NCBI GenBank assembly: GCA_005789975.1 | Contig: SXWC01000132.1 | Span: forward strand, 6,267-70,266 | DNA length: 64,000 nt | From: Planctomycetaceae bacterium | GTDB taxonomy: Bacteria; Planctomycetota; Planctomycetia; Pirellulales; UBA1268 | Direction: 5' to 3' | Shown: positions 51,765-60,591 of the stretch, piece by piece | How the letters are laid out: each line of letters opens with the position of its first letter | Position numbering within the stretch: position 1 is the stretch's first letter | The notes under the pieces: model-generated | What the model saw: the letters and a program-made list of their open reading frames with translations, nothing else | Told to the model about the DNA's origin: nothing | The model's database searches: none | Position numbers and translations under genes: made by a program

Positions 51765-52070
51765 ATGGCCGGCCTCGAAAGCCTGATCAGGCCCTTCCAG
51801 GAGGCACGTGGGCCCGCCGACCGCCGCTGGCCGGCCGCCTGCTGGCGATGGCTGGTCGATGACTGGAACTGGCCGGCCGGGGGGCTCTTCGCCGCGGTGC
51901 TCATCGTGGGGCTCCTGCCAGCCGTTTCGTCCGCGTTGGCGCTCGTCTCGTCCGCGCGTGGCGAGGGAGCGCGGGGGTGCCGGGTAGGATCGCAGGGGAG
52001 CCCTCGGGAGAGCCGGCCAGGTGGGCCTCTAGAGGAGACGGAGTGCGGCTCTGTCCAATCTTGGATATGA
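51765..52070 (+). CDS. Small membrane protein, possible
   Basis: 101 residues, Trp-rich start (RRWPAACWRWLVDDWNWPAGG), one hydrophobic helix (AAVLIVGLLPAVSSALALV) and a tail that looks random. Its main support is that the stop codon overlaps the ATG of the response-regulator gene (ATGA), which would couple translation. No family recognised; a chance frame is a real alternative. Confidence 0.35.
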   Translation: MAGLESLIRPFQEARGPADRRWPAACWRWLVDDWNWPAGGLFAAVLIVGLLPAVSSALALVSSARGEGARGCRVGSQGSPRESRPGGPLEETECGSVQSWI

Positions 52071-52873
52071 ATCCTGTGTTGTCCCCCGCCGAACGAGCGT
52101 CGCCCGTCACCAGCGGGGCCGTGCCGCCGCTGCGCGTGCTCGTCGTCGATGACGAGCCGCTGGCGATCCGCCGGATGGTGGAACTCCTGGCCGACGAACC
52201 CCGCGTGGCGGTGGCCGGCACGGCTCGAAACGTCGCCGATGCGGAGGCGTTTCTCGCGGTCCACGACGTCGACGTCGTGTTTCTCGACATCGACATGCCG
52301 CAGGAGAGCGGGCTCGACCTCGCCCGCCGTGTCCCCCGGTCGCCGCAGGTAGTCTTCGTCACCGCCCACGACGACTACGCCGTCGATGCTTTCGAGGTCC
52401 GGGCGGTGGACTACGTGCTCAAGCCCGTCACTGCGGCCCGGCTCGCCGAGACTCTGCGGCGAATCCTGCCGCCTGACAGCGGGTCGCCGTCGCCGCTCGG
52501 AGCCGACGAGCGGGTCGTCGTGCCGACCGAGGCCGCAACGCTCACGCCCCGGCAGAGCGAGATCGCCTGGATCGAGGCGAGCCGCAACGACTCCCGCGTG
52601 GTGCTCCGACGGGGCATGAGCGTGATTGTGCGGCGGAGCCTGAAGGAGTGGAGCGAACTCCTGCCCGCCGAACCGTTTTCAAGGCTTTCCCGCTCGCTGA
52701 TCGTCAACCTCGACGCGGTCGAGGCGACGGAATGGCGTTCAAGGCATGAAGTTATCGTAAGACTCGAGGGGTGCGATGAACCCATCGTGGTCGGGCGGGT
52801 GGTTGCAGAGCGGCTTCGCAGCCTGTTGGCCAAGAATCCCACGCCGCCCGCCAGCGAGGAAAGCCTCCCATGA
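52067..52873 (+). CDS. LytTR-type response regulator
   Basis: 268 residues. The receiver domain is 22-140, with the acidic DDE at 28-30, phosphoacceptor Asp74 in VVFLDIDMP and Lys in DYVLKPV. The C-terminal part (RQSEIAWIEASRNDSRVV through SRLSRSLIVNLDAVEA) is a LytTR DNA-binding domain. It would bind promoter repeats when phosphorylated. Its stop overlaps the start of the histidine kinase (ATGA). The target genes cannot be told from this window. Confidence 0.9.
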   Translation: MNPVLSPAERASPVTSGAVPPLRVLVVDDEPLAIRRMVELLADEPRVAVAGTARNVADAEAFLAVHDVDVVFLDIDMPQESGLDLARRVPRSPQVVFVTAHDDYAVDAFEVRAVDYVLKPVTAARLAETLRRILPPDSGSPSPLGADERVVVPTEAATLTPRQSEIAWIEASRNDSRVVLRRGMSVIVRRSLKEWSELLPAEPFSRLSRSLIVNLDAVEATEWRSRHEVIVRLEGCDEPIVVGRVVAERLRSLLAKNPTPPASEESLP

Positions 52874-54072
52874 GTCAAGTCGGCCAGGTCCGTTATCGCG
52901 GCTGGGCCGCCGGGCCCAAAGGTACGCTCGCCGGCCGGAGCGGGTTCAACCGGCGCTCCGCCGACGCCGGCGCGAGTCACCCTGGCAGCGGGAGGTTCCG
53001 GCTGCAACGCGAGGTCGTGTTCTGGGTGTTTCAAGTGGCCTTTGCGGCCCTCGTGGCGATGACCGCCACGACCGTGGCCGCCCAGTTCACCCCCGGGGGC
53101 GACGTGTTCCGCCATGCGTGGGTGCGATTCGTGTCATGCCTCGCGCTTACCACGGTGCTGCGGCTGGTGTACATGCAGCCCACCTTCGAGCGGCTCGCTC
53201 CCGGGCCGCGCTGGCTCGTGATCGTGGGATTGTGCCTCGGCGGCGCGGCCCTCGAGCATCCCCTGGCGGCGGTGCTCGGGGGCGGCGGCCCGTTCTCCAC
53301 CGCCGAAGATACGGTTCTCCGTGGGGTGTTCCCCACGCGGTCCGCCATCCTGATGGTTTGGTCGCTGATGTTTCTCAGCTTTCAAGACCGTGATCGCCGC
53401 CGCGACCTGCTCTTGGATCTCGCCACGGCGGAGGCCGCCGCCCGCACGAGCGAACTCAAACTCCTCCAGACCCAGATGAATCCGCACTTCCTCTTCAACG
53501 CCCTCAACTCCGTGATCGCCAGCCGTGACGATCCCGCGGCCGTCGAGGAACTGACCGAAGGGCTCGCCGGCTACCTGCGGTTCACACTCGACGGGGCCGA
53601 CCTGCTCGAGCCGCTCGGCCGGGAACTGGAGGTGCTCGAGCACTACCTCACCGTGGAGCGGGCCCGGTTCGGTGATGCCCTCGACTGCCGGATCATCTGC
53701 GACCGGGCGGCCCGGCAGGTGATGGTGCCTCCGATGATCATCCAGCCGCTTCTGGAAAACGCCCTCAAGCACAGCGGCCGGACGAGTCACGACCGGCTTA
53801 CGATCGAGGTCTCCGCCCGCGTAGCCGACGACATGCTCACGATCACCGTGGCCAACAGCGGCAACTGGGTGGCACCAGGAGCCGTTCCCAAGTCCGACGA
53901 CGCGGCCCTCGGCAACCTCCGGCGGCGGCTGGAACTGCTGGGCCTGCCGGGCGCTGGCGTCGAGACGACCGCCGCCGATGGCTGGGTGCGGGCGATCGTC
54001 ACGATCCCCACTGTGGCCGCTGCGGCCTTCGGGAGACAGGTCGCGATCACCAGGTCGCTCACGAGCGACTGA
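52870..54072 (+). CDS. LytS-type sensor histidine kinase
   Basis: 400 residues. Four hydrophobic segments between about 49 and 172 anchor a sensor region. The cytoplasmic half has LLQTQMNPHFLFNALNSV with phosphorylated His206, the N-box ENALKHS, and a GNW-containing HATPase end (NSGNWV). This is the His_kinase/HATPase pattern of the LytS/YehU family, partner of LytTR regulators. It is translationally coupled to the regulator. No periplasmic domain of size is visible; the signal is likely to be sensed in the membrane. Confidence 0.9.
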   Translation: MSQVGQVRYRGWAAGPKGTLAGRSGFNRRSADAGASHPGSGRFRLQREVVFWVFQVAFAALVAMTATTVAAQFTPGGDVFRHAWVRFVSCLALTTVLRLVYMQPTFERLAPGPRWLVIVGLCLGGAALEHPLAAVLGGGGPFSTAEDTVLRGVFPTRSAILMVWSLMFLSFQDRDRRRDLLLDLATAEAAARTSELKLLQTQMNPHFLFNALNSVIASRDDPAAVEELTEGLAGYLRFTLDGADLLEPLGRELEVLEHYLTVERARFGDALDCRIICDRAARQVMVPPMIIQPLLENALKHSGRTSHDRLTIEVSARVADDMLTITVANSGNWVAPGAVPKSDDAALGNLRRRLELLGLPGAGVETTAADGWVRAIVTIPTVAAAAFGRQVAITRSLTSD

Positions 54073-54145
54073 CAGTTGCCGGAGCGGTCTGCGGCAGATA
54101 GGTTGCACGGGAACTCTCCCCCGACGTGCTCGCCACCCGGCCTTC

Positions 54146-55231
54146 ATGCCCCCGATGCTTGCCATTTCCGGCCACGACCGGTCAGCTCTCCCGCGCCGAC
54201 CGTCCGCGATCGAACGCGATCTGCTCTTTTGGACGTATCACGCCGCGAGCCTGATCGTTGTCGCCGCGATTGCCCGCGGCATCTTACAAAAGACCGAGGT
54301 GGGCGACGGTTTTCCCACGCTATGGGTGCGATTCGCCGTGGCTACCGTCGCGGCAGTTGCCGTGCGGGCTGCCTACGAGACCGTATGGTTTCGCCAAGGT
54401 ACATGGCCGACGCGGTGGGCCGCCGTTGTGCTGCTGAGCGGCCTGGCCAGCTTGGCCGTGCGGCTGGCGTCGCCGCCGCTGGCGGCCCTTGTCTTGCCTG
54501 CCGGGGCGATCAACACGGCGGCGCTGGAGGGCGTCTGGGCCGGCTGGCTGCTGCTGCCGCTCGGCTGGTCGGCGGGTTATGTCGCAATCTGTGAACGATC
54601 CGGCCTGCGGGCCGATGCGCGGCGAATGTGGGGGACGGTGAAGGCCGCTCGCGCGAGCGAACGTGAGTCACTCGCCGGCCTGATGCGGCCCCACCTCATG
54701 TTCAACGCTCTCGGGGCGGTGGTGGCCTGCCGCCGCGACCCGGCCGCGGTGAGCCGGATTGCCGGCAGCCTCTCCGCTTGTCTGCAGCACGCGCTGACCG
54801 ACGGCGGGGCCGCCGTGCCGCTGGGCCGGGACTTGGAGCTGCTCGAGCACTACCTTGCCCTGGAGCGGGTTCGGTTCGAGGACGCCTTCGACTGCTCGAT
54901 CGACTGCCCGCCGGAGACTCGGGAGCTGCTCGCGCCGGCGATGCTATTGCAGCCATTGGTGGAAAACGCAATCCACTACGGCATGCGGACGACCCCCGGC
55001 CGCCTGGCCATTGCGGTCACCGCCCGGATCGCAGGGTCCGATCTGGAGGTCGAGGTGTGCAACACGGGCAACTGGGTGACCGACGAAGACGGGTCGCCGG
55101 GGCTCGCGCTGGCCAACCTCCGCCGGCGGCTCGAGCTCTTCGACCCAAGCGCCCGGCTCGGGGTCGCCGCCGGTGACGGATGCGTGCGGGTGATCGCCAC
55201 GCTGCCCCGACGGCAGGCCGCTGCGGGGTGA
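54146..55231 (+). CDS. Second LytS-type sensor histidine kinase
   Basis: 361 residues, with the same layout as the preceding kinase: membrane helices between about 28 and 150, MRPHLMFNALGAV with His183, ENAIHYG and NTGNWV. The two share the ELLEHYLALERVRF and FED/GDALDC stretch, so this is a tandem duplication that has diverged in the sensor half. No regulator gene follows it, so both may feed the same LytTR regulator. Start ATG 54146. Confidence 0.85.
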   Translation: MPPMLAISGHDRSALPRRPSAIERDLLFWTYHAASLIVVAAIARGILQKTEVGDGFPTLWVRFAVATVAAVAVRAAYETVWFRQGTWPTRWAAVVLLSGLASLAVRLASPPLAALVLPAGAINTAALEGVWAGWLLLPLGWSAGYVAICERSGLRADARRMWGTVKAARASERESLAGLMRPHLMFNALGAVVACRRDPAAVSRIAGSLSACLQHALTDGGAAVPLGRDLELLEHYLALERVRFEDAFDCSIDCPPETRELLAPAMLLQPLVENAIHYGMRTTPGRLAIAVTARIAGSDLEVEVCNTGNWVTDEDGSPGLALANLRRRLELFDPSARLGVAAGDGCVRVIATLPRRQAAAG

Positions 55232-55273
55232 CGGCAGCGTGTGCGAGCGAAGCGCTCGCCCCGGCGATGGCCG

Positions 55274-55591
55274 TCAGGCCCCTGCGAATCGCCCGAGCGG
55301 CAGGATGGTTGCCAGGCTTTCGCTTCGCCCGGCGGGGCCAGGGTGGGCGGCGGCGTAGAAGTCGGGCCGGAGCTTGACGAGCGCAATGTCGGGCTGCGGC
55401 TCACTGGAGTCGTCGAGGCGGATGGGATTTTGCGACCAGACGGTCAGTCGGCCAGCCGCAACCCTGCCCAGGTAGTCACTCACGGCGGCCACGGGAGCCG
55501 CGTGCAGGCTTCCGATCGGCGACATGTCGAGCACCTCGCCCGCGATCAGTTCGACACGGTCATCCGAACCGAGGATGCCCGACTCGGCCAT
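55274..55591 (-). pseudogene. Uma2-family (DUF820) endonuclease-like remnant
   Basis: 105 residues. DRVELIAGEVLDMSPIGSLH and PQPDIALVKLRPDFYAAAHP are the first two conserved blocks of the Uma2/DUF820 family (PD-(D/E)XK fold), but the N-terminal start is short and the segment containing the catalytic Glu-x-Lys (LLLIEVAD) is missing; the frame ends with unrelated residues. It is therefore a fragment, perhaps left by an insertion. Unlikely to be functional. Confidence 0.65.
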
Positions 55592-55775
55592 GCGATGCCC
55601 CCTGGCTGGCCGTTTCGTCCGCACCGGCGCTCGTTTCGGCCACGCAGGGCGGGACAGGCTGCAGCGGTGGTTACAACCGCCCGATGTCGCGGCCGCAGGC
55701 CCGCTCGCGACTTGTCCCGAGATTCCGCACATGCTGGAAACCCATGAAGCCTCAGGCAAGAAAGTGAGAGCACGT

Positions 55776-56684
55776 ATGTCCCACCCGAGTTCTTCGAATG
55801 CTTTGTCCTCATCCCGGGGTTTCGGACTGACGTATCACATGGGCGGCTTGTTGGCCGGAACAGCCTCGAGTTCGGTATTCCACCGCCGCCTCATGCCAGG
55901 TGCTGCCGCCCTTGCGATCCTCGTGGTGGGAATGTTCGTCGCCCCGGCCTCCGTGCATGCCACCGTCGTGCTTTACAGTGACATTTTTGACGGTAGTTCC
56001 GGTGTCAATCTCGCTGGAACAACCCCCGACGTCACGACAGGATCCAATACGTGGCAGGGCAACACCGGTTACAAGGCCGACGGTTCGCTCAATTTTGTCA
56101 CCGGAGGCATTTATTTGCCGTTCACGGCGAATCCAGGCAACACATACACGTTGTCGGTGACTTTCTTCACTGCGAACAATTCCGGCGACTGGATTGGCGC
56201 GGGTTTTTCAGGCGGGAGCACCACTTCGACGAGACGACTGGCTGACAACCAGGGGAGGGGGTGGGTGATTCTGAAGAACAATGGCGACACGTATCAAGGA
56301 TTTATCGGCCCCGGTACGGGGGGGGGAGGTGTTGGAGATTCGACGATCGCCCCGGCCGGAAAGACTTCCATCCTCACGACCTCTCTGGACGCGAGCTCAC
56401 CCAACGCCGCGGACTGGACTTATTCGTCGATACTTCGAGTGGATACGACAGACTACACCGTCTTCACGAACATGAATGCGAACGTAACCAGCGCAAGCGA
56501 GTTCACGGGCATCGGATTGTCTTCCCAGAGCGGTGTGGGCAGGTTTACGGAAATGACCCTGGTATCTGTCGTATCTGTCCCTGAGCCTTCCACGTTCATC
56601 TACGGAGGCATAACGGCTGCGTTGGCGGTCGCGATAAGGCTAGCTCGGTCAAGGGCACGTCCTCAACGGGTTTCCGGCCGATGA
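55776..56684 (+). CDS. PEP-CTERM protein with a concanavalin/lectin-like beta-sandwich
   Basis: 302 residues from the ATG at 55776. A signal helix at about 40-58 (PGAAALAILVVGMFVAP) follows a Ser-rich leader; the mature part is beta-rich (DIFDGSSGVNLAGTTPDVTT, WQGNTGYKADGS, GNTYTLSVTFFTANN). VPEPSTFIYGG plus a helix and a basic tail form the PEP-CTERM sorting signal. It should be exported and sorted by an exosortase, none of which is in this window. Alternative starts at 55731 and 55893 exist; the second removes the leader. Confidence 0.78.
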   Translation: MSHPSSSNALSSSRGFGLTYHMGGLLAGTASSSVFHRRLMPGAAALAILVVGMFVAPASVHATVVLYSDIFDGSSGVNLAGTTPDVTTGSNTWQGNTGYKADGSLNFVTGGIYLPFTANPGNTYTLSVTFFTANNSGDWIGAGFSGGSTTSTRRLADNQGRGWVILKNNGDTYQGFIGPGTGGGGVGDSTIAPAGKTSILTTSLDASSPNAADWTYSSILRVDTTDYTVFTNMNANVTSASEFTGIGLSSQSGVGRFTEMTLVSVVSVPEPSTFIYGGITAALAVAIRLARSRARPQRVSGR

Positions 56685-56892
56685 GCGACCGTGAGCTGAC
56701 CTGCCTCCCTTTGAACAGCACCACTTCCATCTGCGTCAATTGTTGATGATCGACGTCCTGCTCGGATGTGGCACTTTTGGCCTGAAGGGGCTTTCAAAGC
56801 GGCGTTTTCTCAAACAGCGAGATGCTGAGGACTGTCGGCATCTCGCGTCGAGGTTTGTCTTCCTTCATCCACACACAGGCATAGTCGCACAG

Positions 56893-57951
56893 ATGAAAAG
56901 GCCTATGGTTTCGTTCGCCCGTATGTTACGCGTCGTCTTTATGGTTGGCGCCGCGGCCCTTTTTGGTTCCCTGCCTCTTGCTGCCCGTGCCGGCACCATC
57001 GACTGGGTGACGGTGGGCGATCCGGGGAATACGGCTGACACCACCGGGAGCCCAAACCCTGCCGGTGCCGTGGCTGACGCGTTCCAGATCATGAAGTTCG
57101 AGTTCACGAACCAGCAGTACACGGACTTCCTGAACTCCGTGGATGCAAACGGCACCAATCCGTACTCCGTCTACAACGCGAGCATGGGCAGCAACGCCCG
57201 TGGGGGGGTCAGTTTCACATCTGGGGCGTCCATTGGCAGCAAGTATGCCGCGAGGCCGAACATGGGCGACAAGCCGGTGAACTACGTGAGTTGGTTTCAA
57301 GCGGCACGGGTGTCCAACTGGTATCAAAACGGTGCAACGAGTTCGTCGAGCACAGAGACAGGGGCGTATACGCTCGTTGGCGGCCAGACCACCGGCATTG
57401 CCCCGGCGGTGAACCCGGGGGCGACGTTCTATATCCCGACGGAAGACCAGTGGTACAAGGCGGCGTACTACAAGGGTGGCGGCACGAACGCGGGCTACTG
57501 GGACTACGCCACGCAGAGCGATACGGCCCCGACGGCGGTGACGGCGGGTTTGACCGGTATTGGTTCGTCAGGCAGCACGGGCAACTTTGCGAACTACAAC
57601 GCTACGGCATCGTGGAACGGCCGGACGGGCAACGTGACGACGGTGGGCACCAATGGCGGCGCAAGTCCGTACGGCGCTTTTGACATGAGCGGCAACGTCA
57701 GTGAGTGGAACGACCTCACGGGCGCTGCCGGCTCGTCTCGTGGGGTGCGGGGCGGCGACTGGGCCAACAACGCGTCCTCCTTGTCGTCCTCCAACAGGAG
57801 CGCGATCGACCCGTCGAGCGGGTCCGCCCTCGTCGGTTTTCGTCTCGCAAGTCCGGTTGCCGTGCCCGAGCCATCGACGTGGGTGATGGGACTGGCCGGG
57901 CTTGCCTGTGGAGGTTGGCAGATGGTTCGGCGTCGCAAGCGGGAACGATAG
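56893..57951 (+). CDS. SUMF1/FGE-fold PEP-CTERM protein
   Basis: 352 residues. The signal peptide is VVFMVGAAALFGSLPLAA. The SUMF1-like body (MKFEFTNQQYTDFLNSVDAN, FYIPTEDQWYKAAYYKGG, FDMSGNVSEWND, GGDWANNASSLSSSNRSAID and FRLAS) is a good FGE-sulfatase match, but the catalytic Cys pair is absent, so enzymatic activity is doubtful. VPEPSTWVMGLAGLACGGW with a basic RRRKRER end is the sorting signal. The last 13 bases, including the stop, are shared with the IS91-like end repeated at 60199. Start ATG 56893. Confidence 0.85.
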   Translation: MKRPMVSFARMLRVVFMVGAAALFGSLPLAARAGTIDWVTVGDPGNTADTTGSPNPAGAVADAFQIMKFEFTNQQYTDFLNSVDANGTNPYSVYNASMGSNARGGVSFTSGASIGSKYAARPNMGDKPVNYVSWFQAARVSNWYQNGATSSSSTETGAYTLVGGQTTGIAPAVNPGATFYIPTEDQWYKAAYYKGGGTNAGYWDYATQSDTAPTAVTAGLTGIGSSGSTGNFANYNATASWNGRTGNVTTVGTNGGASPYGAFDMSGNVSEWNDLTGAAGSSRGVRGGDWANNASSLSSSNRSAIDPSSGSALVGFRLASPVAVPEPSTWVMGLAGLACGGWQMVRRRKRER

Positions 57952-58203
57952 TCCGGCCAATGGCGCATCCGCAATCATGTCCACAGGCCTTTCCGAGCTG
58001 CTGGGCGGCAGGTGAGGCTGTTGCCGCGTTTTCCGGCACCCAATCAGCGGCGCCCGTAACGCGAGCCCTCCTCCCGGAGTGGCGAGTTTCTCGCCTCGGC
58101 GCAGACCGTCTCCCGGGTCGCCCGTCCGGGGCCTGGATGCTTCGAGGCCGGCACGGCTCAGAGGCTGTGGATGTCGATCGCGGGCAGTTCGTCGGGTGCC
58201 GCT
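57939..58203 (-). repeat. 265-bp direct repeat, copy 1 (IS91-like 3' end)
   Basis: Matches 60199-60463 with only about four mismatches, in the same orientation. Both copies have GAAC next to the presumed element end, the sequence used as a target by IS91-type elements (established for IS91/IS801). Confidence 0.9.
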
Positions 58204-58585
58204 CCCGCATGCCCGCCGGCACCGGCATCGTGCGGTTTGGCAATGTTCCCGATGGCCAGTGCCGTGACGGCCCGCCTCCGCCTGTGGTTCGGCGCAAACA
58301 CCCCGTGATACCGATGCCGGTGCTTCCGCGGCGGCGGGACGAGATCGGCGAGCCTGTCGAGGAACTCAAACGGCGAGAGCTCCACGACGCCAGTGGCGTC
58401 CGGCCGCATGGACTTACGGCCGCGGCCGGGCCCGCCCCAGTTGGCGGCTTTGTGTCTGGGCAGCACGTAGCGGATGCTGGTTGCGCGGCCGTCTGGGCCG
58501 CGGATCACGGAGAGCCGCTCGAGTGCGAAGGGGGGCCGGGCGCAGTATCGGAGAAGATGCTCGAGAGCTCGAACAGGCCTTCGAT
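57939..58585 (-). mobile_element. IS91-family transposase 3' part and terminus
   Basis: The minus frame reads LEHLLRYCARPPFALERLS, VRYVLPRHKAANWG-like (IRYVLPRHK), LSPFEFLDRLADLVPPPRKH and RYHGVFAPNHRRR, the C-terminal signature of IS91/IS801-type Y2 transposases, stop at 58158. The 220 bases after the stop are the element's 3' terminus. The N-terminal two thirds with the paired tyrosines are gone, cut at about 58585 by the PEP-CTERM gene's end. Bases 57939-58203 recur at 60199-60463. Confidence 0.85.
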
Positions 58586-60078
58586 TAGTCGCGGGGATTC
58601 TTCCGCCTGCGACGCCGCCACGCCGAGAAGCCGCCACAGGCCAGGCCGGCGAGGGCCATCGCGATCGTCGAGGGTTCCGGCACGATCGCCTGCACCCGCA
58701 GGAGCCCCTCTTTCGTGCCCTGATAGAGCACGCCGGACGGACTGATCATGCTCACCATCTGCAGCGGGTTGTCGCCAAGCGCGGAACCGTACGGGGTGCT
58801 GCTCAGTTGACCGCCCGTGGCAGGGTCAACCGTGATCAGGCTGTACGTGCCGGTCGTCGTGTCGAGACCGATCGTGTAGATCAGGTTGTCGGCCAGCGAC
58901 AGCCGCGGCTCGCCGGCCGAGACGACGCTGCTCTGCCAGCCCATCGTCAGCCCGACGCCGCCCGGGAGCACATCGACCCGCTGCATGCCTCCCACAAACG
59001 GCGCTCCTGCGGGGATGCTCGTGCCGCTCTCCGCAGACTGGGGATACTGGTAGCCGTAGGTGCTCGGGTAGAAGACGCTGTTGCCGACGGCGATCGCAGC
59101 GTCTTCGTTGCCGCTGTTGGTGCCCGAGATAAGGAACGGCACCGAGCCGATCAGGGTTCCAGAAGTCGTTTGGTAGACGAGAACGTTTTCCTGTGGAGAG
59201 GCGTTGTCGGTGATGGTGAGGTACTCGTAGCCGGTGTCGGGCCCGAAGAACACCGGCGTCGCTCCGGTGCCCCAACTGAGTTGGCCAGGCTTGCGGGCGG
59301 GGCCACGGTCGTACGTATCCCGCCAGACCTGCTCTGGGCCGCTCGAACCCGACTGGAAGAGATAGAGGGCCGAGGTTGACGCGACGGCCACTCCGGTGGG
59401 CGAGGAGGAGATGCTGTTGGCAACCTGTTCGCCGGCGGGCAGCGTAAAGGCAGAGGTCTGGTTCGAGGTGGGATCGTAGTAGCCGACGACCGCGCCCGAC
59501 GTGCCCGACGTTCCCTGGGCGGTCGCGAACCAGACCCGCCCCTGATAGTCAGGCACGAGGCCGATGACGTCGGGATAGCCGATCTGTACCTGCGACGTGA
59601 CGTTGAGCTGCCACGATCCGCTGGTCTGCTGGGTGTACGAAATCCGCTGCAACTCGCCGTCGGCATTCACCAGCACAAGCCGGTTGTCGTTGTCGAGATA
59701 GGAATAGATGCCGCCGGCCATGTCGCTCGTGGTGGACTTGACGAGCTTCATGGTCGCCAGTGGCTCGAGCGTGGTCGGGTTGAGCAGGTAGACCCACGGA
59801 GTCCGATCGGTCCACTGGGTGGCAACCGATACGATCATGCCGTCGCTTCCCATGAGGATCGTCGAAAAAACGGCGTTGAAATTCGTGCTGCTGATCAAGA
59901 CGGCCCCCGACCCGGGGCCAGGGTTGGTGGTGGCGTTGGAGGAGGCCGCGTTGGCGTGCATCGTGGCGGTGCCGGGCGGGCCCATGTAAGGGTTGGCCGG
60001 TGGCATTGTCTGCGCCGCAGCATCGCTCGCCACCAGAAGGGCGCACGTGGCCAGCGACCAACGCGAGATCGTCTTCAT
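58585..60078 (-). CDS. PEP-CTERM protein with beta-propeller-like repeats
   Basis: 497 residues. Signal peptide MKTISRWSLATCALLVASD-AAA; the mature part holds repeated strand blocks (VYLLNPTTLEPLATMK, RVWFATAQGTSG, VVGYYDPTSNQ, LIYTIGLDTTTGTYSLITVD), consistent with a propeller. VPEPSTIAMALAGLACGGF with a RRRRRK tail is the sorting signal. It is flanked by IS91-type 3' ends, both on its own strand, so it may have been carried by one-ended transposition. The stop codon abuts the transposase fragment. Confidence 0.82.
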   Translation of the reverse strand: MKTISRWSLATCALLVASDAAAQTMPPANPYMGPPGTATMHANAASSNATTNPGPGSGAVLISSTNFNAVFSTILMGSDGMIVSVATQWTDRTPWVYLLNPTTLEPLATMKLVKSTTSDMAGGIYSYLDNDNRLVLVNADGELQRISYTQQTSGSWQLNVTSQVQIGYPDVIGLVPDYQGRVWFATAQGTSGTSGAVVGYYDPTSNQTSAFTLPAGEQVANSISSSPTGVAVASTSALYLFQSGSSGPEQVWRDTYDRGPARKPGQLSWGTGATPVFFGPDTGYEYLTITDNASPQENVLVYQTTSGTLIGSVPFLISGTNSGNEDAAIAVGNSVFYPSTYGYQYPQSAESGTSIPAGAPFVGGMQRVDVLPGGVGLTMGWQSSVVSAGEPRLSLADNLIYTIGLDTTTGTYSLITVDPATGGQLSSTPYGSALGDNPLQMVSMISPSGVLYQGTKEGLLRVQAIVPEPSTIAMALAGLACGGFSAWRRRRRKNPRD

Positions 60079-60591
60079 GCTTCGGCTCCGAGTCGTTCCG
60101 ATCTCGCATCCACGATGACAATATTACCCTGAGGAGACATCGGCCACCGGCACGCCCCCTGGCGAGTGGCCCATGATGGCGACCTGGTCCCTCGCGTTGC
60201 GGGAACGATAGTCCGGCCAATGGCGCATCCGCAATCATGTCCACAGGCCTTTCCGAGCTGCTGGGCGGCAGGTGAGGCTGCTGCCGCGTTTTCCGGCACC
60301 CAATCAGCGGCGCCCGTAACGCTAGCCCTCCTCCCGGAGTGGCGAGTTTCTCGCCTCGGCGCAGACCGTCTCCCGGGTCACCCGTCCGGGGCCTGGATGC
60401 TTCGAGGCCGGCACGGCTCAGAGTCTGTGGATGTCGATCGCGGGCAGTTCGTCGGGTGCCGCTTGCATGACGTCACGGTCGAAAGTGGACCTGCACGAGC
60501 TCGCCCCCGTCGGTCGGCGGGCCACGGGCTAAACCCCGACCCGCAAAACACGGGGCCGGGCCCACGAAGGACGTGCCGGCACGGTTTGCGA
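60079..60591. other. Region between the PEP-CTERM gene and lpd
   Basis: About 510 bases with no gene. It contains the second copy of the IS91-like 3' end (60199-60463). The first 120 bases probably hold the promoter of the PEP-CTERM gene. Confidence 0.55.
60199..60463 (-). repeat. 265-bp direct repeat, copy 2 (IS91-like 3' end)
   Basis: Same orientation as copy 1 and 2,260 bases downstream; only the last codons of the transposase (ending in AIDIHSL) and its terminus are present. The segment between copies holds the PEP-CTERM gene and the rest of the transposase fragment. Confidence 0.9.
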
